Assembly: GCF_035920445.1 (NCBI RefSeq)
Contig: NZ_CP109162.1
Span: forward strand, 1,426,001-1,490,000
Length of the DNA stretch: 64,000 bases
Origin: Nocardia sp. NBC_01730
Lineage (GTDB): Bacteria; Actinomycetota; Actinomycetes; Mycobacteriales; Mycobacteriaceae
Reading direction: 5' to 3'
Part shown: positions 26,757 to 35,824 of the stretch, piece by piece
Position numbering within the stretch: position 1 is the stretch's first letter
Layout: each line of letters begins with the position of its first letter
The notes under the pieces: generated by a model
What the model was told of the DNA's origin: nothing
What the model saw: only the letters and a program-made list of their open reading frames with translations
Database searches by the model: none
Translations under genes and position numbers: made by a program

Positions 26757-26970
26757 TCACCTCGCGGCCCGGGGCAGGGTTGACCGCGACCGCGATGGAC
26801 AGGCCGTGGCGTTCGAAGTAGTCGATGGCGGCGAAGGAGTTCTGGAGCCTGCGGGTGTCGGCGATCACCACCACGCCGAGCGCGCCACGGGCCGGCTCGT
26901 CCCACAGAAACCAGAACCGATCCAGTGGGCCGGCCTCTTCGTCGAATAAGGCGTGCCCGAAGCTGGTCAT
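26757..26970 (-). pseudogene. cvnC/cvnD remnant: CvnC-CvnD deletion fusion remnant (conservon)
   Basis: The frame begins with MTSFGHALFDEEAGPL, which resembles the start of a CvnC (DUF742) protein, and then switches directly to DRFWFLWDEPARGALGVVVI and ADTRRLQNSFAAIDYFE, which is the middle of a CvnD Ras-like GTPase. The rest of CvnC, the P-loop half of CvnD and the CvnD C terminus are missing. The open frame continues to 26602 without homology. This indicates an in-frame internal deletion at about 26922 and loss of the 3' end. It cannot bind GTP as encoded. The start overlaps the CvnB stop as ATGA, as in intact conservons. Confidence 0.75.
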
Positions 26971-27389
26971 GGCAGGCGGGGCGATTGTCCGGACCGGCCA
27001 TCACGCGTATCGGTCGTCAGGTGACCGCCGACTCGTTGCACGGTCAGGTTCATCTCGTAGGCGACCATGCCGAGGTTCGCGTTGGTGTCGGCCTGCAGCG
27101 CGATACAGGCATTGGTGCCCGCGGCGGTGACGAAGAGGACCGCTCGCTCTTGCTCGATCACGGCCTGACGGACCCCGCCGCCATCGAAGCGACTGCCCGC
27201 GCTGCGGGCCAGCCCGTATAGCGTGGCGGACGCCGCGGCGAAGTGTTCGGCGTCCTCGCGGCTGATGGTGGTCGACCGGCCGAGGAGCAATCCGTCGGTG
27301 GAAAGAACCACGGCATAACGTACGCCGGCCAAGCGGTCGACGAGGTCGTCCAATAGCCAGCTGAGATCACCTGCGTGGGAAGAGCTCAC
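26967..27389 (-). CDS. cvnB-like: Roadblock/LC7-domain protein, CvnB-type
   Basis: Cytosolic Roadblock/LC7 protein of about 140 residues. DLSWLLDDLVDRLAGVRYAV, then LSTDGLLLGRSTTISREDAE and AYEMNLTVQRVGGHLT are typical of the second conservon protein, which in Streptomyces forms a G-protein-like complex with CvnA and CvnD. GTG at 27389 with AGGA upstream is preferred; ATG at 27407 is possible. It looks intact, but its partners CvnA, CvnC and CvnD are all broken here, so it is probably an orphan. Confidence 0.82.
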   Translation of the reverse strand: MSSSHAGDLSWLLDDLVDRLAGVRYAVVLSTDGLLLGRSTTISREDAEHFAAASATLYGLARSAGSRFDGGGVRQAVIEQERAVLFVTAAGTNACIALQADTNANLGMVAYEMNLTVQRVGGHLTTDTRDGRSGQSPRLP

Positions 27390-29782
27390 CTTCGCCGTCC
27401 TGTTCATTCGAGGACTTGGCGGCCGGGTCCGTGCCGCCGGGGCTGCGGTCCGACAGCTGCAGACGGCCTTGCTGGGTCCCGATCTCGATGGCGGACATGA
27501 GGTCTCGTGCGCTTTCGGCGGACCGACCAGGGCGGACCGGCGCAGGTTCAGTTCCGGCACCCGTCTGCTGGGCCAACTCGGGGGCGAGGCTGGTTTGCCG
27601 ACGCCGACGCGGCAGTGCCGGCTTCGAATCGGAGCCGCCGGGCTGTACCGATTCCGTCGCGTAGTGCTGCGGGTGCTTCGTCGGCCCGGGTCGGGGGGTA
27701 GTCATCGGGCTGATCGTCGGCACGGTAGCCGCGGCGCCGGTGATGGGCAGTTGGTCGGCTGCGGCTCCGCCGGTGAGATTCGGGAATCGGCCGGGTGGCG
27801 GATCGGCCATCGCAGGATCCGCGGCCGGCGGATCGAGAGCCACCAGCGCGAGCGGGATGAGCACGATGGCTCGGATGCCGCCGTAGTCGGAGTCGGACAG
27901 TTTGGTCGAGATGTCGTGGCGGGCACCCAACTGAGCGACTACGAAAAGCCCGAGCCGCGAGTTCTCCGACAGCGACGCGACGCTGAAATCCGGTGGCGTG
28001 CGCAGCATCTGGTTGGCCAACTCGAGGTCGGCGGCGGTCATGCCGACGCCTTGATCGGTGATCTCCACGATCACTCCCTTGCCTGCCGGATTACCGGTGA
28101 TGAGCACGCGCGATTGCGGCGGCGAGAACATCGTGGCGTTGTCGACCAGTTCGGCGAGGAGATGGGTGAGGTCCGACACCGCGTCGCCGGTGAGCAGAAT
28201 ATGCGGCAGCCTGCCGATGTGTACCCGGGTGTAGTCGAGTGTTCGCCGATCGCGCTGCGGATCACGTCTACCAGTGGCACCGGACGCCGCCACTGCCGGA
28301 CCGGGTGGCCGCCGGCGAGCACGATCAATTTTTCGGCGTTGCGGCGCTCCCGCGTGGCCAGGTGATCGAGCCGGAAGAAGATGTCCAACAGCGTGGGATC
28401 CTCTTGCCGCGATTCGGCCGCATCGAGGATCTCCAGCTGGCGGTGCACCACCAGCTGACTGCGGTGGGCGATGTTGAGGAATACCGCCCGCACACCCGTC
28501 TGGGTCCGAGCCGCGGTGATGGCAGCGCCGATCGCGGCGGTATGAGCGCGATTGAACGCGGTGGCCACCGAGCCGAGTTCGTCGTTGCCGAAATCCAGTT
28601 GTGCTGCTTCGGTTTCCGGGTCCAGGTTCGCTCCGGCGGCGAGGCGGGCCATGGTTTCGGGCAGTGCGACCTCGGCCAGTGCCAGCGTTTCGACGCGCAG
28701 TCGCCACAGTCGCCCGATCAGCCGGTTCGCGAGCCACAGCGCGACGAGGAAGGCTGCGATGGCGAGGCCGAGTACCGCGCTTCCGGCCACTGCCGATTTT
28801 TTCGCGTCCCGGCTGGCGGTCTTGGCGGCAAGATCCAGCGATTGCGCGACATGAGTTCCCCATAGTTCCAGTAGATGCTCGCTCACTTCGGTCGCGGCGT
28901 CGCGCCATTCACGCGCGCTGAGCGGCAGTGCGGGCGTCGTCGCGGTTCTGGTCTTGACCGGCTGGGTGATGGCATCTTCGGTGACGCTGAGGCGTTGCCA
29001 GGCGGGAGACTCGACGATTGATTTGGTCTGGCGTCCCTCGGCAGTGGGCTGTCTCGCCAGCTGTTCGAAGTAGGTGTGATAGAAGCCGATGAGGTTTCGC
29101 AATTCGGCGGTCAGCGGCGTCGGCAGCGGAGCCGATTCGTTGAGGGTCGCGGCGGTAAGGGTGCTGCTGCGCGACATCGCCTCGACGGCGCGCAGCGTGT
29201 GCAGATTATTGGTCATCTCGACGGCGACACCGACGGCGGGGGCGTTGTTCTCGATCAGGGCGATGCCGGTGCGATCGAAGCCGGACAGCATCGCGCTGAA
29301 GAACATATAGACGTCGGGGATCGGCATCGAGCCGGCGTCCACCTGCTCCCGGATCCGCAACAGCTGTGCTTGCAAACCATTGAAGTCACTGAGCTGCTGC
29401 TGCAGTTCGGTGGCACCGGTACTCCGCAATGCGGAGATGCTGGATCCGAGCGCGCTCAGGGCGTCGTCGAGCTGCCGCCGTGCGGTGGTGAGGCCGACCG
29501 GATCCGGGCCTGCGCCGCCGAGTTGCCAAATAGTCAGCAGGCGCTCCTGCTGGACGGCGGACACCATTGCCTGGTTGTTGGCCATCGAACTGCCGAGGAG
29601 TTCGGGAAGGTCTGCGCCTGCTGGCCTTCCCGCACCAAATACGTTGCTGCGCCGCCACCGATCGACATCAACGTCAAGCTCGGGATAAGTGCGATCAAGA
29701 CGATCCGGGTCCGGATGCCCCACCTCGCGGCGATTCGAGCGGAAGCTGCGGAGGAGGCGCCAGCACGCCCCGAGTCAGTCAT
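27367..29782 (-). pseudogene. cvnA remnant: CvnA-type sensor histidine kinase, broken by two frameshifts
   Basis: A nitrate/nitrite-sensor-like membrane protein with a C-terminal GHKL ATPase, the first conservon gene. The N-terminal helix (IRTRIVLIALIPSLTLMSIG) is in one frame to about 29615. The sensor domain and second membrane segment (GSAVLGLAIAAFLVALWLAN) and the HAMP-like region run in a second frame to about 28240. The ATPase half (HLLAELVDNATMFSPPQSRV, later ITDQGVGM and SRLGLFVVAQLGARH) is in a third. The second break fits loss of one base near GGCGAACACTCGAC. All domains would be present if both were repaired, about 800 residues. An operator lies 45 bases upstream. Confidence 0.85.
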
Positions 29783-29826
29783 TGGAAATCATATTTCATC
29801 AATCGGATAGCTGAACATTCACGATC

Positions 29827-29841
29827 GAGAATTAGACTCTC
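29827..29841. promoter_or_regulatory. Operator copy 7, upstream of the decayed conservon
   Basis: GAGAATTAGACTCTC, one mismatch from consensus and extended to TCGAGAATTAGACTCTCGA. It lies 45 bases before the cvnA start, in the usual position, implying that the conservon belonged to the same regulon or that the site was left by a lost operon. Confidence 0.7.
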
Positions 29842-30006
29842 GAGATAATAGATGGATGTTCTATGTCTGACAATACCCCGGTCTAGCGTGCTTTCTAGGC
29901 TCGGCGCGGCTGCCGTGTAAGAGCGCCGAAGGACGTTCCACGTCGTCGAGGCGGCACTGACGGGGTGTTGTCGGGTTTCTTGGTTTCTCCGTCTTCGGGC
30001 AATGGG

Positions 30007-30719
30007 CTAACTGTGTGTCGCGATGGCCTGGCGCAATTCGGCGACCTCGGCGCCGGTGTCGGCTGGTGTCGGTATATCCGGTCTCGTCGCAGATCTCGGC
30101 CATGTGGTCCCGCACGTCCTCAGCGGATAGCGCGGAGTCGTAATAACCCCTGGTCCGGCCGGTAAAGAACCGGGCGACCTGCCCGGCGCCCACGGTGAAG
30201 GTCCCGCCGGTGATGGAGCAGTCCGCATGGGCGAGGAAGGCCACCACCGGGGATACCAAGGCCGGGTCGAGCTTGCTGACGATCTCTTCCGCCCCACCCA
30301 TGGAGTAGACGAGCATGCGGGTGGCGGCGATCGGCGCAACAGCATTGACCTTGATGTTGTGCTCGGCGCCTTCGGCGGCGAGCACACAGGTGAGCCCGAG
30401 CAGGCCCGCTTTGGCCGCGCCGTAGTTGCTCTTCCCTGCGGTGCCGGGCACGGCGATCGCCGAGGTGGTGTTGATCACCCGGCCGTAACCCCGCTCCCGC
30501 ATCACCCGCCACGTCGGCCTGGTCACGTGGAACGCGCCTTTGAGGTGCACGTCGATGACCGGATCGAGCAGTTCGGTGGTCATCTCGTGCAACGGTTTGT
30601 CCCGCAGGATGCCCGCGTTGTTGACGAGGATGTCGACCTGGCCGTAAGTGTCGAGCGCGGTGCGGACGATTGCCTCGCCACCCTCGATGGTGGCCACGCT
30701 ATTGGTGTCCGTTGCCGTG
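30007..30719 (-). pseudogene. SDR gene fragment lacking its N terminus, with a late frameshift
   Basis: The middle and C terminus of a dehydrogenase resembling the (3R)-hydroxyacyl-CoA dehydrogenase part of multifunctional enzymes: TNSVATIEGGEAIVRTALDT, VDILVNNAGILRDKPLHEMT, and the active site YGAAKAGLLGL. The first 65-70 residues with the nucleotide-binding GxxxGxG are absent; the upstream DNA belongs to a quinone reductase gene. Near 30071 one extra base shifts the frame, since PADTGAEVAELRQAIATHS, the normal tail, is read in another frame and stops at 30007. It is a non-functional remnant created by deletion. Confidence 0.82.
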
Positions 30720-30725
30720 CCGGGT

Positions 30726-31262
30726 TCAGCAGGCCGTGCCGATCACCCGGGCGCCCGTCTGCCTGGCGAGCTGCACCAGGATGCTGCTGCCGCCGCCGCC
30801 GGCGTCGAGCACGAGCACCGTCTGCCCGGACCGCACTTTCGCCCGGCCGTGCAGCATCCGGTAGGCGGTCACTCCGTTGACGATCAGCGTCTCCGCCTCG
30901 TCGGCTGTGATCCCGTCCGGCTCCGCCACCACCTCGGCCGCCGCCAGCAGGACCGAGGTGGCCCAGGCGCCGGTCTTGGTCAGGGCGGCGACCCGTCGGC
31001 CGACCAGGGCAGGATCCACGCCCGGACCGGTGGCTTCGACGATGCCGACGAGGTCGTAACCAGGCACGAACGGGAACTCGGGCTGGCCGAAGTAGCGATC
31101 ACGGCGCATCGCGCTCTCCGCAAACGACACGGCAGTCGATTCGACGCGGACCATGACCTGACCGGCGGCGGGCGGCGGCAGCGCCCGGCGGACCAGCCGG
31201 AGCCCGGCGGCCGCGACCTTACCCGGCAGGACCACTTCGGTGGCGGAGTTCGTGCCTGTCAT
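30726..31262 (-). pseudogene. Quinone oxidoreductase-type MDR, C-terminally truncated by deletion
   Basis: The N-terminal 178 residues of a zinc-independent medium-chain dehydrogenase/reductase. It has the catalytic-domain pattern GLRLVRRALPPPAAGQVMVR, FVPGYDLVGIVEATGPGVDP, and the first half of the Rossmann fold, GQTVLVLDAGGGGSSILVQL followed by GARVIGTA. It then hits a stop and continues into the middle of an unrelated SDR. About 150 residues are missing, including most of the NADPH-binding domain. The ATG and its upstream region look normal. The junction lies at 30706-30726. Confidence 0.8.
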
Positions 31263-31276
31263 GGTCAGCTCCGAGT

Positions 31277-32110
31277 TCAGTGATGGTCGGCCGGTATCAG
31301 TGCGCGGACCGCGGCCACGGCACCACCGTCCACGAGCAGGTCGGTGCCGGTCACGAAGCTCGCCTGCGGGCCGAGCAGAAATGCGGCGGCGGCGGCGATG
31401 TCGTCCGGGGTGCCTAGGCGTTTGGTAGCGGACATGGCGACCATCGCCCGCATCTGTTCCCCGCTCTCGCCGGCCAGTTCCTGCTGACCCATCGGCGTGG
31501 AGATGACACCGGGGCTGATGGAGTTGACCCGTGCGCCGCGCTCGCCCCAGGAAATCGCGGCTGCTTGCACCCGCAGCGCGTTTGCTCGCTTGGCGAGCAC
31601 GTAGGCCGCAGCCGAGCTGTCCACCACGTCGGGAGCCAGGAACGGTAGGTCCAACAACTCCTTTGCGGGCGTCATGGCCAACGCCCGCTCCTCCGCTACG
31701 GCCAAAGTGGGCAGAAAGTGTCCGGCCATGCTGGCGATGACCACACCGGCGCCCCCGGGGGCGATGATCCGGGCGAACTCCTGCAGTACGACCGCGACGC
31801 CGACGAGGTCGACGCGCAGAATCGCTTCGGGGGGTGCTTGGACGGGTGACAATCCCGCCGTGTGGACGACATGCGTGACCCGTCCCAGTCCGGCCGCCGC
31901 GTCGGCGAGGGATATCACGGAGTCGGGATCCGATACGTCCACCGGTTGGGCGGTGACGTGGTGACCCTCACTGCGCAGTTGCTCGGTGGCGGTGTTCAGC
32001 GTGGTGGCGTGGAAGTCGGCCAGCAGCACTCGGTGGCCGCCGCCCACCCGTCTGGCGATCGCCAGACCCATCCCTCCCACGCCGATGACGACAGCGACAT
32101 CCTTGTCCAT
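31277..32110 (-). CDS. Short-chain dehydrogenase/reductase
   Basis: Classical-type SDR, 277 residues. The nucleotide-binding motif is AVVIGVGGMGLAIARRVGGG, an unusual variant with GVGGMG, followed by an acidic residue in LLADFHATT. The catalytic serine and Tyr-x3-Lys are seen as VVIASMAGHF and AYVLAKRANALRV. The C-terminal TGTDLLVDGGAVAAV is normal. ATG at 32110 follows AAAAGGAGCTCGA, a strong ribosome site. It lies between another SDR upstream and the truncated quinone reductase downstream, probably in one minus-strand operon driven from the divergent operator at 33.4 kb. Substrate unknown. Confidence 0.87.
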   Translation of the reverse strand: MDKDVAVVIGVGGMGLAIARRVGGGHRVLLADFHATTLNTATEQLRSEGHHVTAQPVDVSDPDSVISLADAAAGLGRVTHVVHTAGLSPVQAPPEAILRVDLVGVAVVLQEFARIIAPGGAGVVIASMAGHFLPTLAVAEERALAMTPAKELLDLPFLAPDVVDSSAAAYVLAKRANALRVQAAAISWGERGARVNSISPGVISTPMGQQELAGESGEQMRAMVAMSATKRLGTPDDIAAAAAFLLGPQASFVTGTDLLVDGGAVAAVRALIPADHH

Positions 32111-32172
32111 TCGAGCTCCTTTTGTGAGGTTGACCGGACGTGCCCATGAGTGCGCGCGCCCCACATGGTCAA

Positions 32173-33291
32173 TCAATCGAGAAACAGGTCCACGATCGGA
32201 TCGCTGCCGCCGCCGTAGCCCGAGAGGTCCGCCACGCCGGATTCAAGGAGCACCTCGGCGTCGATGTAGCAGTTTCCGGTGGTGTCTTCCGCTGGGCGCG
32301 AGAGGATTTCGACGGCGGCGTCGGCCATGATGCGCGGGCTGCGCGACCTGCCGAGCAATGCGTCGGCGTCGGCCATGGTCGACACCGCGGAGGTCGCGAT
32401 GTAGGTCTGCGGCCATAGGCAATTGGCCGCGATTCCGGCCTCGGCGTATTCCGTCGCCCAGCCCAGTGTCAGCAACGCCATGCCGTACTTCGACAGGGTG
32501 TAGGACGGGTGTGCGCCCAGCCAGCGCCGGCTCAGGTTGAGCGGGGGCGCGATGGTCAGCACGTGCGGGTTGGCGGAGTTGCGCAATTGCGGCAGGCAGG
32601 CCTTGGTGAGTAGGAAGGTGCCGCGCAGGTTGATCTCCTGCATCAGGTCGAACTTCTTGACCGACAGCTCTTCGGTTGGTTCGACGGCGATGGCGCTGGC
32701 GTTGTTCACGCAGATGTCGATGCCACCGAAGTGGTCCATCGCGGTATCGACGGTGCGTTGCACGTCTTCCGCCCGGCGCACATCGCCGACGACGGCGACG
32801 GCTTTGCTGCCCGCGGCCTCGATCTCCGCGACGGCGGTGTGCACAGTGCCCGGCAGTTTCGGGTGGGGCTCGGCCGTCTTGGCCAGCAGGACGATATTCG
32901 CGCCCTTTTCGGCGGCGGCGACCGCGATGGCGAGACCGATCCCGCGACTGGCGCCGGAGATGACCATGGTGCGGCCGGTGAGCGTGCTCTGTGCGCTGGA
33001 CATATTTCTCCCTGGGGTTATCTGCTGCGGTGGCAATTGAAGTGGATGGTGGGCGGCGACGGGAGCGGCCGTCGGGGGTGGGCCGATGCCGTCCGTTTCG
33101 GTCGCCATGGTGACGGTCGTCGGTCCTTGCCAGCCGCAGAGCATGCCGCAGCTCGGAGTGACTTTCGTTTCCATCTCGCCGCCTGCGTATCGGGTGATGG
33201 TCTTCGCAGCCTCGGCGGGATAGCCGCAGCGTGGGCAAGTGCCGAAGTAGTTGAGGACGTCCACGACGGCGACGTGGATGGGGATGAGCAC
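32173..33291 (-). CDS. SDR (HSDL2-like) in frame with an N-terminal zinc-ribbon peptide
   Basis: The SDR part, 276 residues from ATG 33003, has ISGASRGIGLAIAVAAAEKG, DICVNNASAIAVEPTEELSV and SYTLSKYGMALLTLGWATEY, resembling the SDR domain of HSDL2-type proteins. A strong ribosome site (AGGGAGAAAT) precedes ATG 33003. The frame, however, is open upstream to a GTG at 33291 and encodes HVAVVDVLNYFGTCPRCGYP and SCGMLCGWQGP, a Cys-pair zinc-ribbon pattern seen as small separate proteins in related bacteria. Either a 372-residue fusion is made, or two products start in the same frame with no stop between them. I favour a former small gene whose stop was lost. Confidence 0.7.
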   Translation of the reverse strand: MLIPIHVAVVDVLNYFGTCPRCGYPAEAAKTITRYAGGEMETKVTPSCGMLCGWQGPTTVTMATETDGIGPPPTAAPVAAHHPLQLPPQQITPGRNMSSAQSTLTGRTMVISGASRGIGLAIAVAAAEKGANIVLLAKTAEPHPKLPGTVHTAVAEIEAAGSKAVAVVGDVRRAEDVQRTVDTAMDHFGGIDICVNNASAIAVEPTEELSVKKFDLMQEINLRGTFLLTKACLPQLRNSANPHVLTIAPPLNLSRRWLGAHPSYTLSKYGMALLTLGWATEYAEAGIAANCLWPQTYIATSAVSTMADADALLGRSRSPRIMADAAVEILSRPAEDTTGNCYIDAEVLLESGVADLSGYGGGSDPIVDLFLD

Positions 33292-33392
33292 GCTGCCTCG
33301 ATGTCGTCAGGGGTGATCAGGGACGTGGTGGTCGTAGGGGCGGGAGGTCTCGCCATGGCTGCCGTGGTCTGGTATTAACATTCTATCGGTCG

Positions 33393-33407
33393 GAGAATGA
33401 AATTCTC
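33393..33407. promoter_or_regulatory. Operator copy 8, divergent promoter
   Basis: GAGAATGAAATTCTC, a perfect inverted repeat. It lies between the minus-strand SDR operon and the plus-strand FadD operon and can serve both. The in-frame ATG at 33397 lies inside it and is an unlikely start. Confidence 0.8.
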
Positions 33408-33495
33408 CAGTATGAGATGGGATCCTCTCGATGATGGCGTGCGGCTGGCAAGGCGGGGCGGGCCGCACGCGGCGGCCACCCGGCGAGGTGCGGTC

Positions 33496-34941
33496 ATGAG
33501 CGAGCGATCATCGACCATCGCCGGTCGGGCAACGGACGCGGACGCGACGATCGCGCTGGTATTCGAGGAGCGCGAGTACAGCCGCGGGCAATTGGACGCG
33601 CTGACCGACGGGTTGGCGGCAATCCTGGCCGAGCGCGGCGTCGCCGCAGGCCAACGGGTCGCGCTGATGTTGTCGAACCGACCGGAATTCGTGATCGCGG
33701 TGCAGGCCATCTGGCGGTTGGGTGCCGCGGTCGTGCTGATCAGTCCGGCGTGGAAACGGGACGAAGTCACACACGCGCTGTCCATCACCGAACCGGCACA
33801 CGCGATCGGCGATCAGTCGGTGTTGGCCGATCTGATGCCTATGCACAGTCTCGATGATCCGATACAGACAGCTCTGGGGACGTATCCGGCACCATCGCCC
33901 GATGCCGAGGCCTTGCTCGTATTCAGTTCTGGTACTACAGGATTGCCCAAGGCAGTCCGGCACACCCATGGTTCGCTCGCGGCCGCGGTAGCGCACTGGC
34001 GAGCGGCATTGCAGCTGACGGCCGCCGACCGCATCCAGGTAGTCACGCCACCATCGCACATCCTCGGCCTGCTCAACGTCGTGACCGCCTTGGACACCGG
34101 TGCGTGGGTGCGGCTGCACCGCAAGTTCGATCTGGACGCGATGCTGCGCCACATACAGGCTGACCGCATCACCGTCGAGCTGGCCGTGGCGCCGATCGCG
34201 CTGGCCATGGCGGCGCACGCGGACCTCGAGGCGTATGACCTGTCGTCGCTGCGCTACATCATGTGGGGCGCGACGCCGGTGACGCCCCACGTGGCCGAGC
34301 TGGTTACCGGGCGAACCGGGATCGGGTGGGTACCTGCGTATGGGGCCACCGAAGTGCCCGTCATCGCGTGCAATCCCCTCGACGGCGGACGGCTCGACAG
34401 CGTGGGGCGGGCGGTGCCGGGCGTTGACGTTCGGGTGGTCTCGCTGGAATCCGGCGAGCCGGTCACGCCGGGGCAACCCGGTGAGATCGAGGTGCGGTCG
34501 CCGTCGCGGATGGCCGGGTATCTGCCGTCCGAGTCGACGGCAGCGGCCCTGCACGACGGGTGGTATCGCACCGGGGACATCGGCACTCTCGATTCGGCCG
34601 GCTGGCTGCGGATCACCGACCGATCGAAGGAAATGATCAAGGTGCGCGGATTTCAGATCGCGCCTGCCGAAATCGAAGCTGTCCTGCACGGACATGCCGA
34701 CGTGCGGGACTGCGCGGTATTCGGCATACCTGATCCGGCCAACGGTGAAGCGGTCCTCGCCGCTGTTGTCACGACCGGTTCGGTCACCGGGACCGAACTG
34801 ATCGCATTGGTCGCCGACCGCCTCGCCGCCTACAAACGGGTGCATCGAGTCGAATTCGTAGCGGAGATTCCACGCCTGCCATCCGGCAAGGTGCTGCGCC
34901 GAGTACTGAAGGAGCGCTATGGACGTACGTCTGACAAGTGA
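33496..34941 (+). CDS. Acyl-CoA synthetase / AMP-dependent ligase (FadD-like)
   Basis: ANL-superfamily ligase, 481 residues from ATG 33496, which has a GAGG site and gives the usual family length; ATG 33412, four bases after the operator, would add 28 residues. Motifs are complete: FSSGTTGLPKAVRHTHGS, YGATEVPVIA, YRTGDIGTLDSAGWLRITDR and the C-terminal lysine in RLPSGKVLRRVL. It would form an acyl-CoA that feeds the two dehydrogenases encoded next, with overlapping reading frames. This mirrors the FadD and paired-dehydrogenase arrangement at 6.7-13 kb, suggesting a second acid of the same pathway. Confidence 0.88.
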   Translation: MSERSSTIAGRATDADATIALVFEEREYSRGQLDALTDGLAAILAERGVAAGQRVALMLSNRPEFVIAVQAIWRLGAAVVLISPAWKRDEVTHALSITEPAHAIGDQSVLADLMPMHSLDDPIQTALGTYPAPSPDAEALLVFSSGTTGLPKAVRHTHGSLAAAVAHWRAALQLTAADRIQVVTPPSHILGLLNVVTALDTGAWVRLHRKFDLDAMLRHIQADRITVELAVAPIALAMAAHADLEAYDLSSLRYIMWGATPVTPHVAELVTGRTGIGWVPAYGATEVPVIACNPLDGGRLDSVGRAVPGVDVRVVSLESGEPVTPGQPGEIEVRSPSRMAGYLPSESTAAALHDGWYRTGDIGTLDSAGWLRITDRSKEMIKVRGFQIAPAEIEAVLHGHADVRDCAVFGIPDPANGEAVLAAVVTTGSVTGTELIALVADRLAAYKRVHRVEFVAEIPRLPSGKVLRRVLKERYGRTSDK

Positions 34942-35824
34942 ACAACGGCAGTTGCGTGATGCGGCTGCCAAGCTGGCGGATGAACTCGGACCGGGTTCGG
35001 TTCAGGATCTCGAGGATGACAATCGCCTCACCCGGCTGGAGAAGGCAGTCGACATCACGGGCTGGCGGTCGCTGCGTTCTGACGGTGCCTCTGGGGTTGA
35101 AGTAGCTTCTGTCGCAGAGGAATTCGGCCGCGGGCTGGTCGGTGTCCCCTTTCTCGGGCCGGTGCTTGCCGACGATCTGCGTGGCCGGATCGACGGGGAC
35201 AACGAGCGTTGGACGCTCGGCGTCGGTGACCGGGTTATCGACAGCAGGGGCTGCCAGCGGGTTCTGCTGCTGAACGGGCGCACAGTGATGGCCGGAGCAG
35301 TCGGAACAACCATCGACACAGTCGATTTGAGCAGACTGGACGCCGAGTTGGTCGGTCCGCTCACATCGCTCGGTGAGCTGTCGCCGGAGCAGGCCGAGCA
35401 CTGGTACGCGCTGGCGCTGGTCGCCACTACTGCGGATCTGGTCGGTGCTGCTCGGGGCGCGCATGCGCTCGCCTGTCAGTACGCGAAAGTCCGTGAACAG
35501 TACGGGAATACGATCGGTGGGTATCAGGCGGTCGCGCACCTGCTGGCCGAGGGACTCGCGCTGATCGAGGGTTCGATCAGCGTCCTGCGCCACGCCGCGT
35601 GGGCGGTGGACGAGTTGCCCCCGGCCGAAGCCGTGCGGGCCGCCGACATCGCGAAGGTCTACTCCGCCCGCGCGGCCCGCACCGTGTGCGAGACCGCGAT
35701 CCAGGTGCACGGCGGTATCGGCAACACCTGGGAATGCCTGGCCCACGTCTATCTGCGGCGGGCGCTGACATCCACCGAATTGTTCCCTGTGAGGCTGGAG
35801 GAGATCGACCTTGGACTTTCGTGA
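34919..35824 (+). CDS. Acyl-CoA dehydrogenase, small partner of second heteromeric pair
   Basis: Short acyl-CoA dehydrogenase-like protein, 301 residues. N-terminal helix LTSEQRQLRDAAAKLADELG and C-terminal YAKVREQYGNTIGGYQAVAH, DIAKVYSARAARTVCETAIQ and VHGGIGNTWECLAHVYLRRA are family motifs. It lacks about 80 residues of the usual middle domain length. The start overlaps the ligase end by 23 bases and its own end overlaps the next dehydrogenase by 14 bases. It is therefore expected to form a heteromer with that protein, like the FadE pairs of steroid side-chain degradation. Confidence 0.85.
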   Translation: MDVRLTSEQRQLRDAAAKLADELGPGSVQDLEDDNRLTRLEKAVDITGWRSLRSDGASGVEVASVAEEFGRGLVGVPFLGPVLADDLRGRIDGDNERWTLGVGDRVIDSRGCQRVLLLNGRTVMAGAVGTTIDTVDLSRLDAELVGPLTSLGELSPEQAEHWYALALVATTADLVGAARGAHALACQYAKVREQYGNTIGGYQAVAHLLAEGLALIEGSISVLRHAAWAVDELPPAEAVRAADIAKVYSARAARTVCETAIQVHGGIGNTWECLAHVYLRRALTSTELFPVRLEEIDLGLS

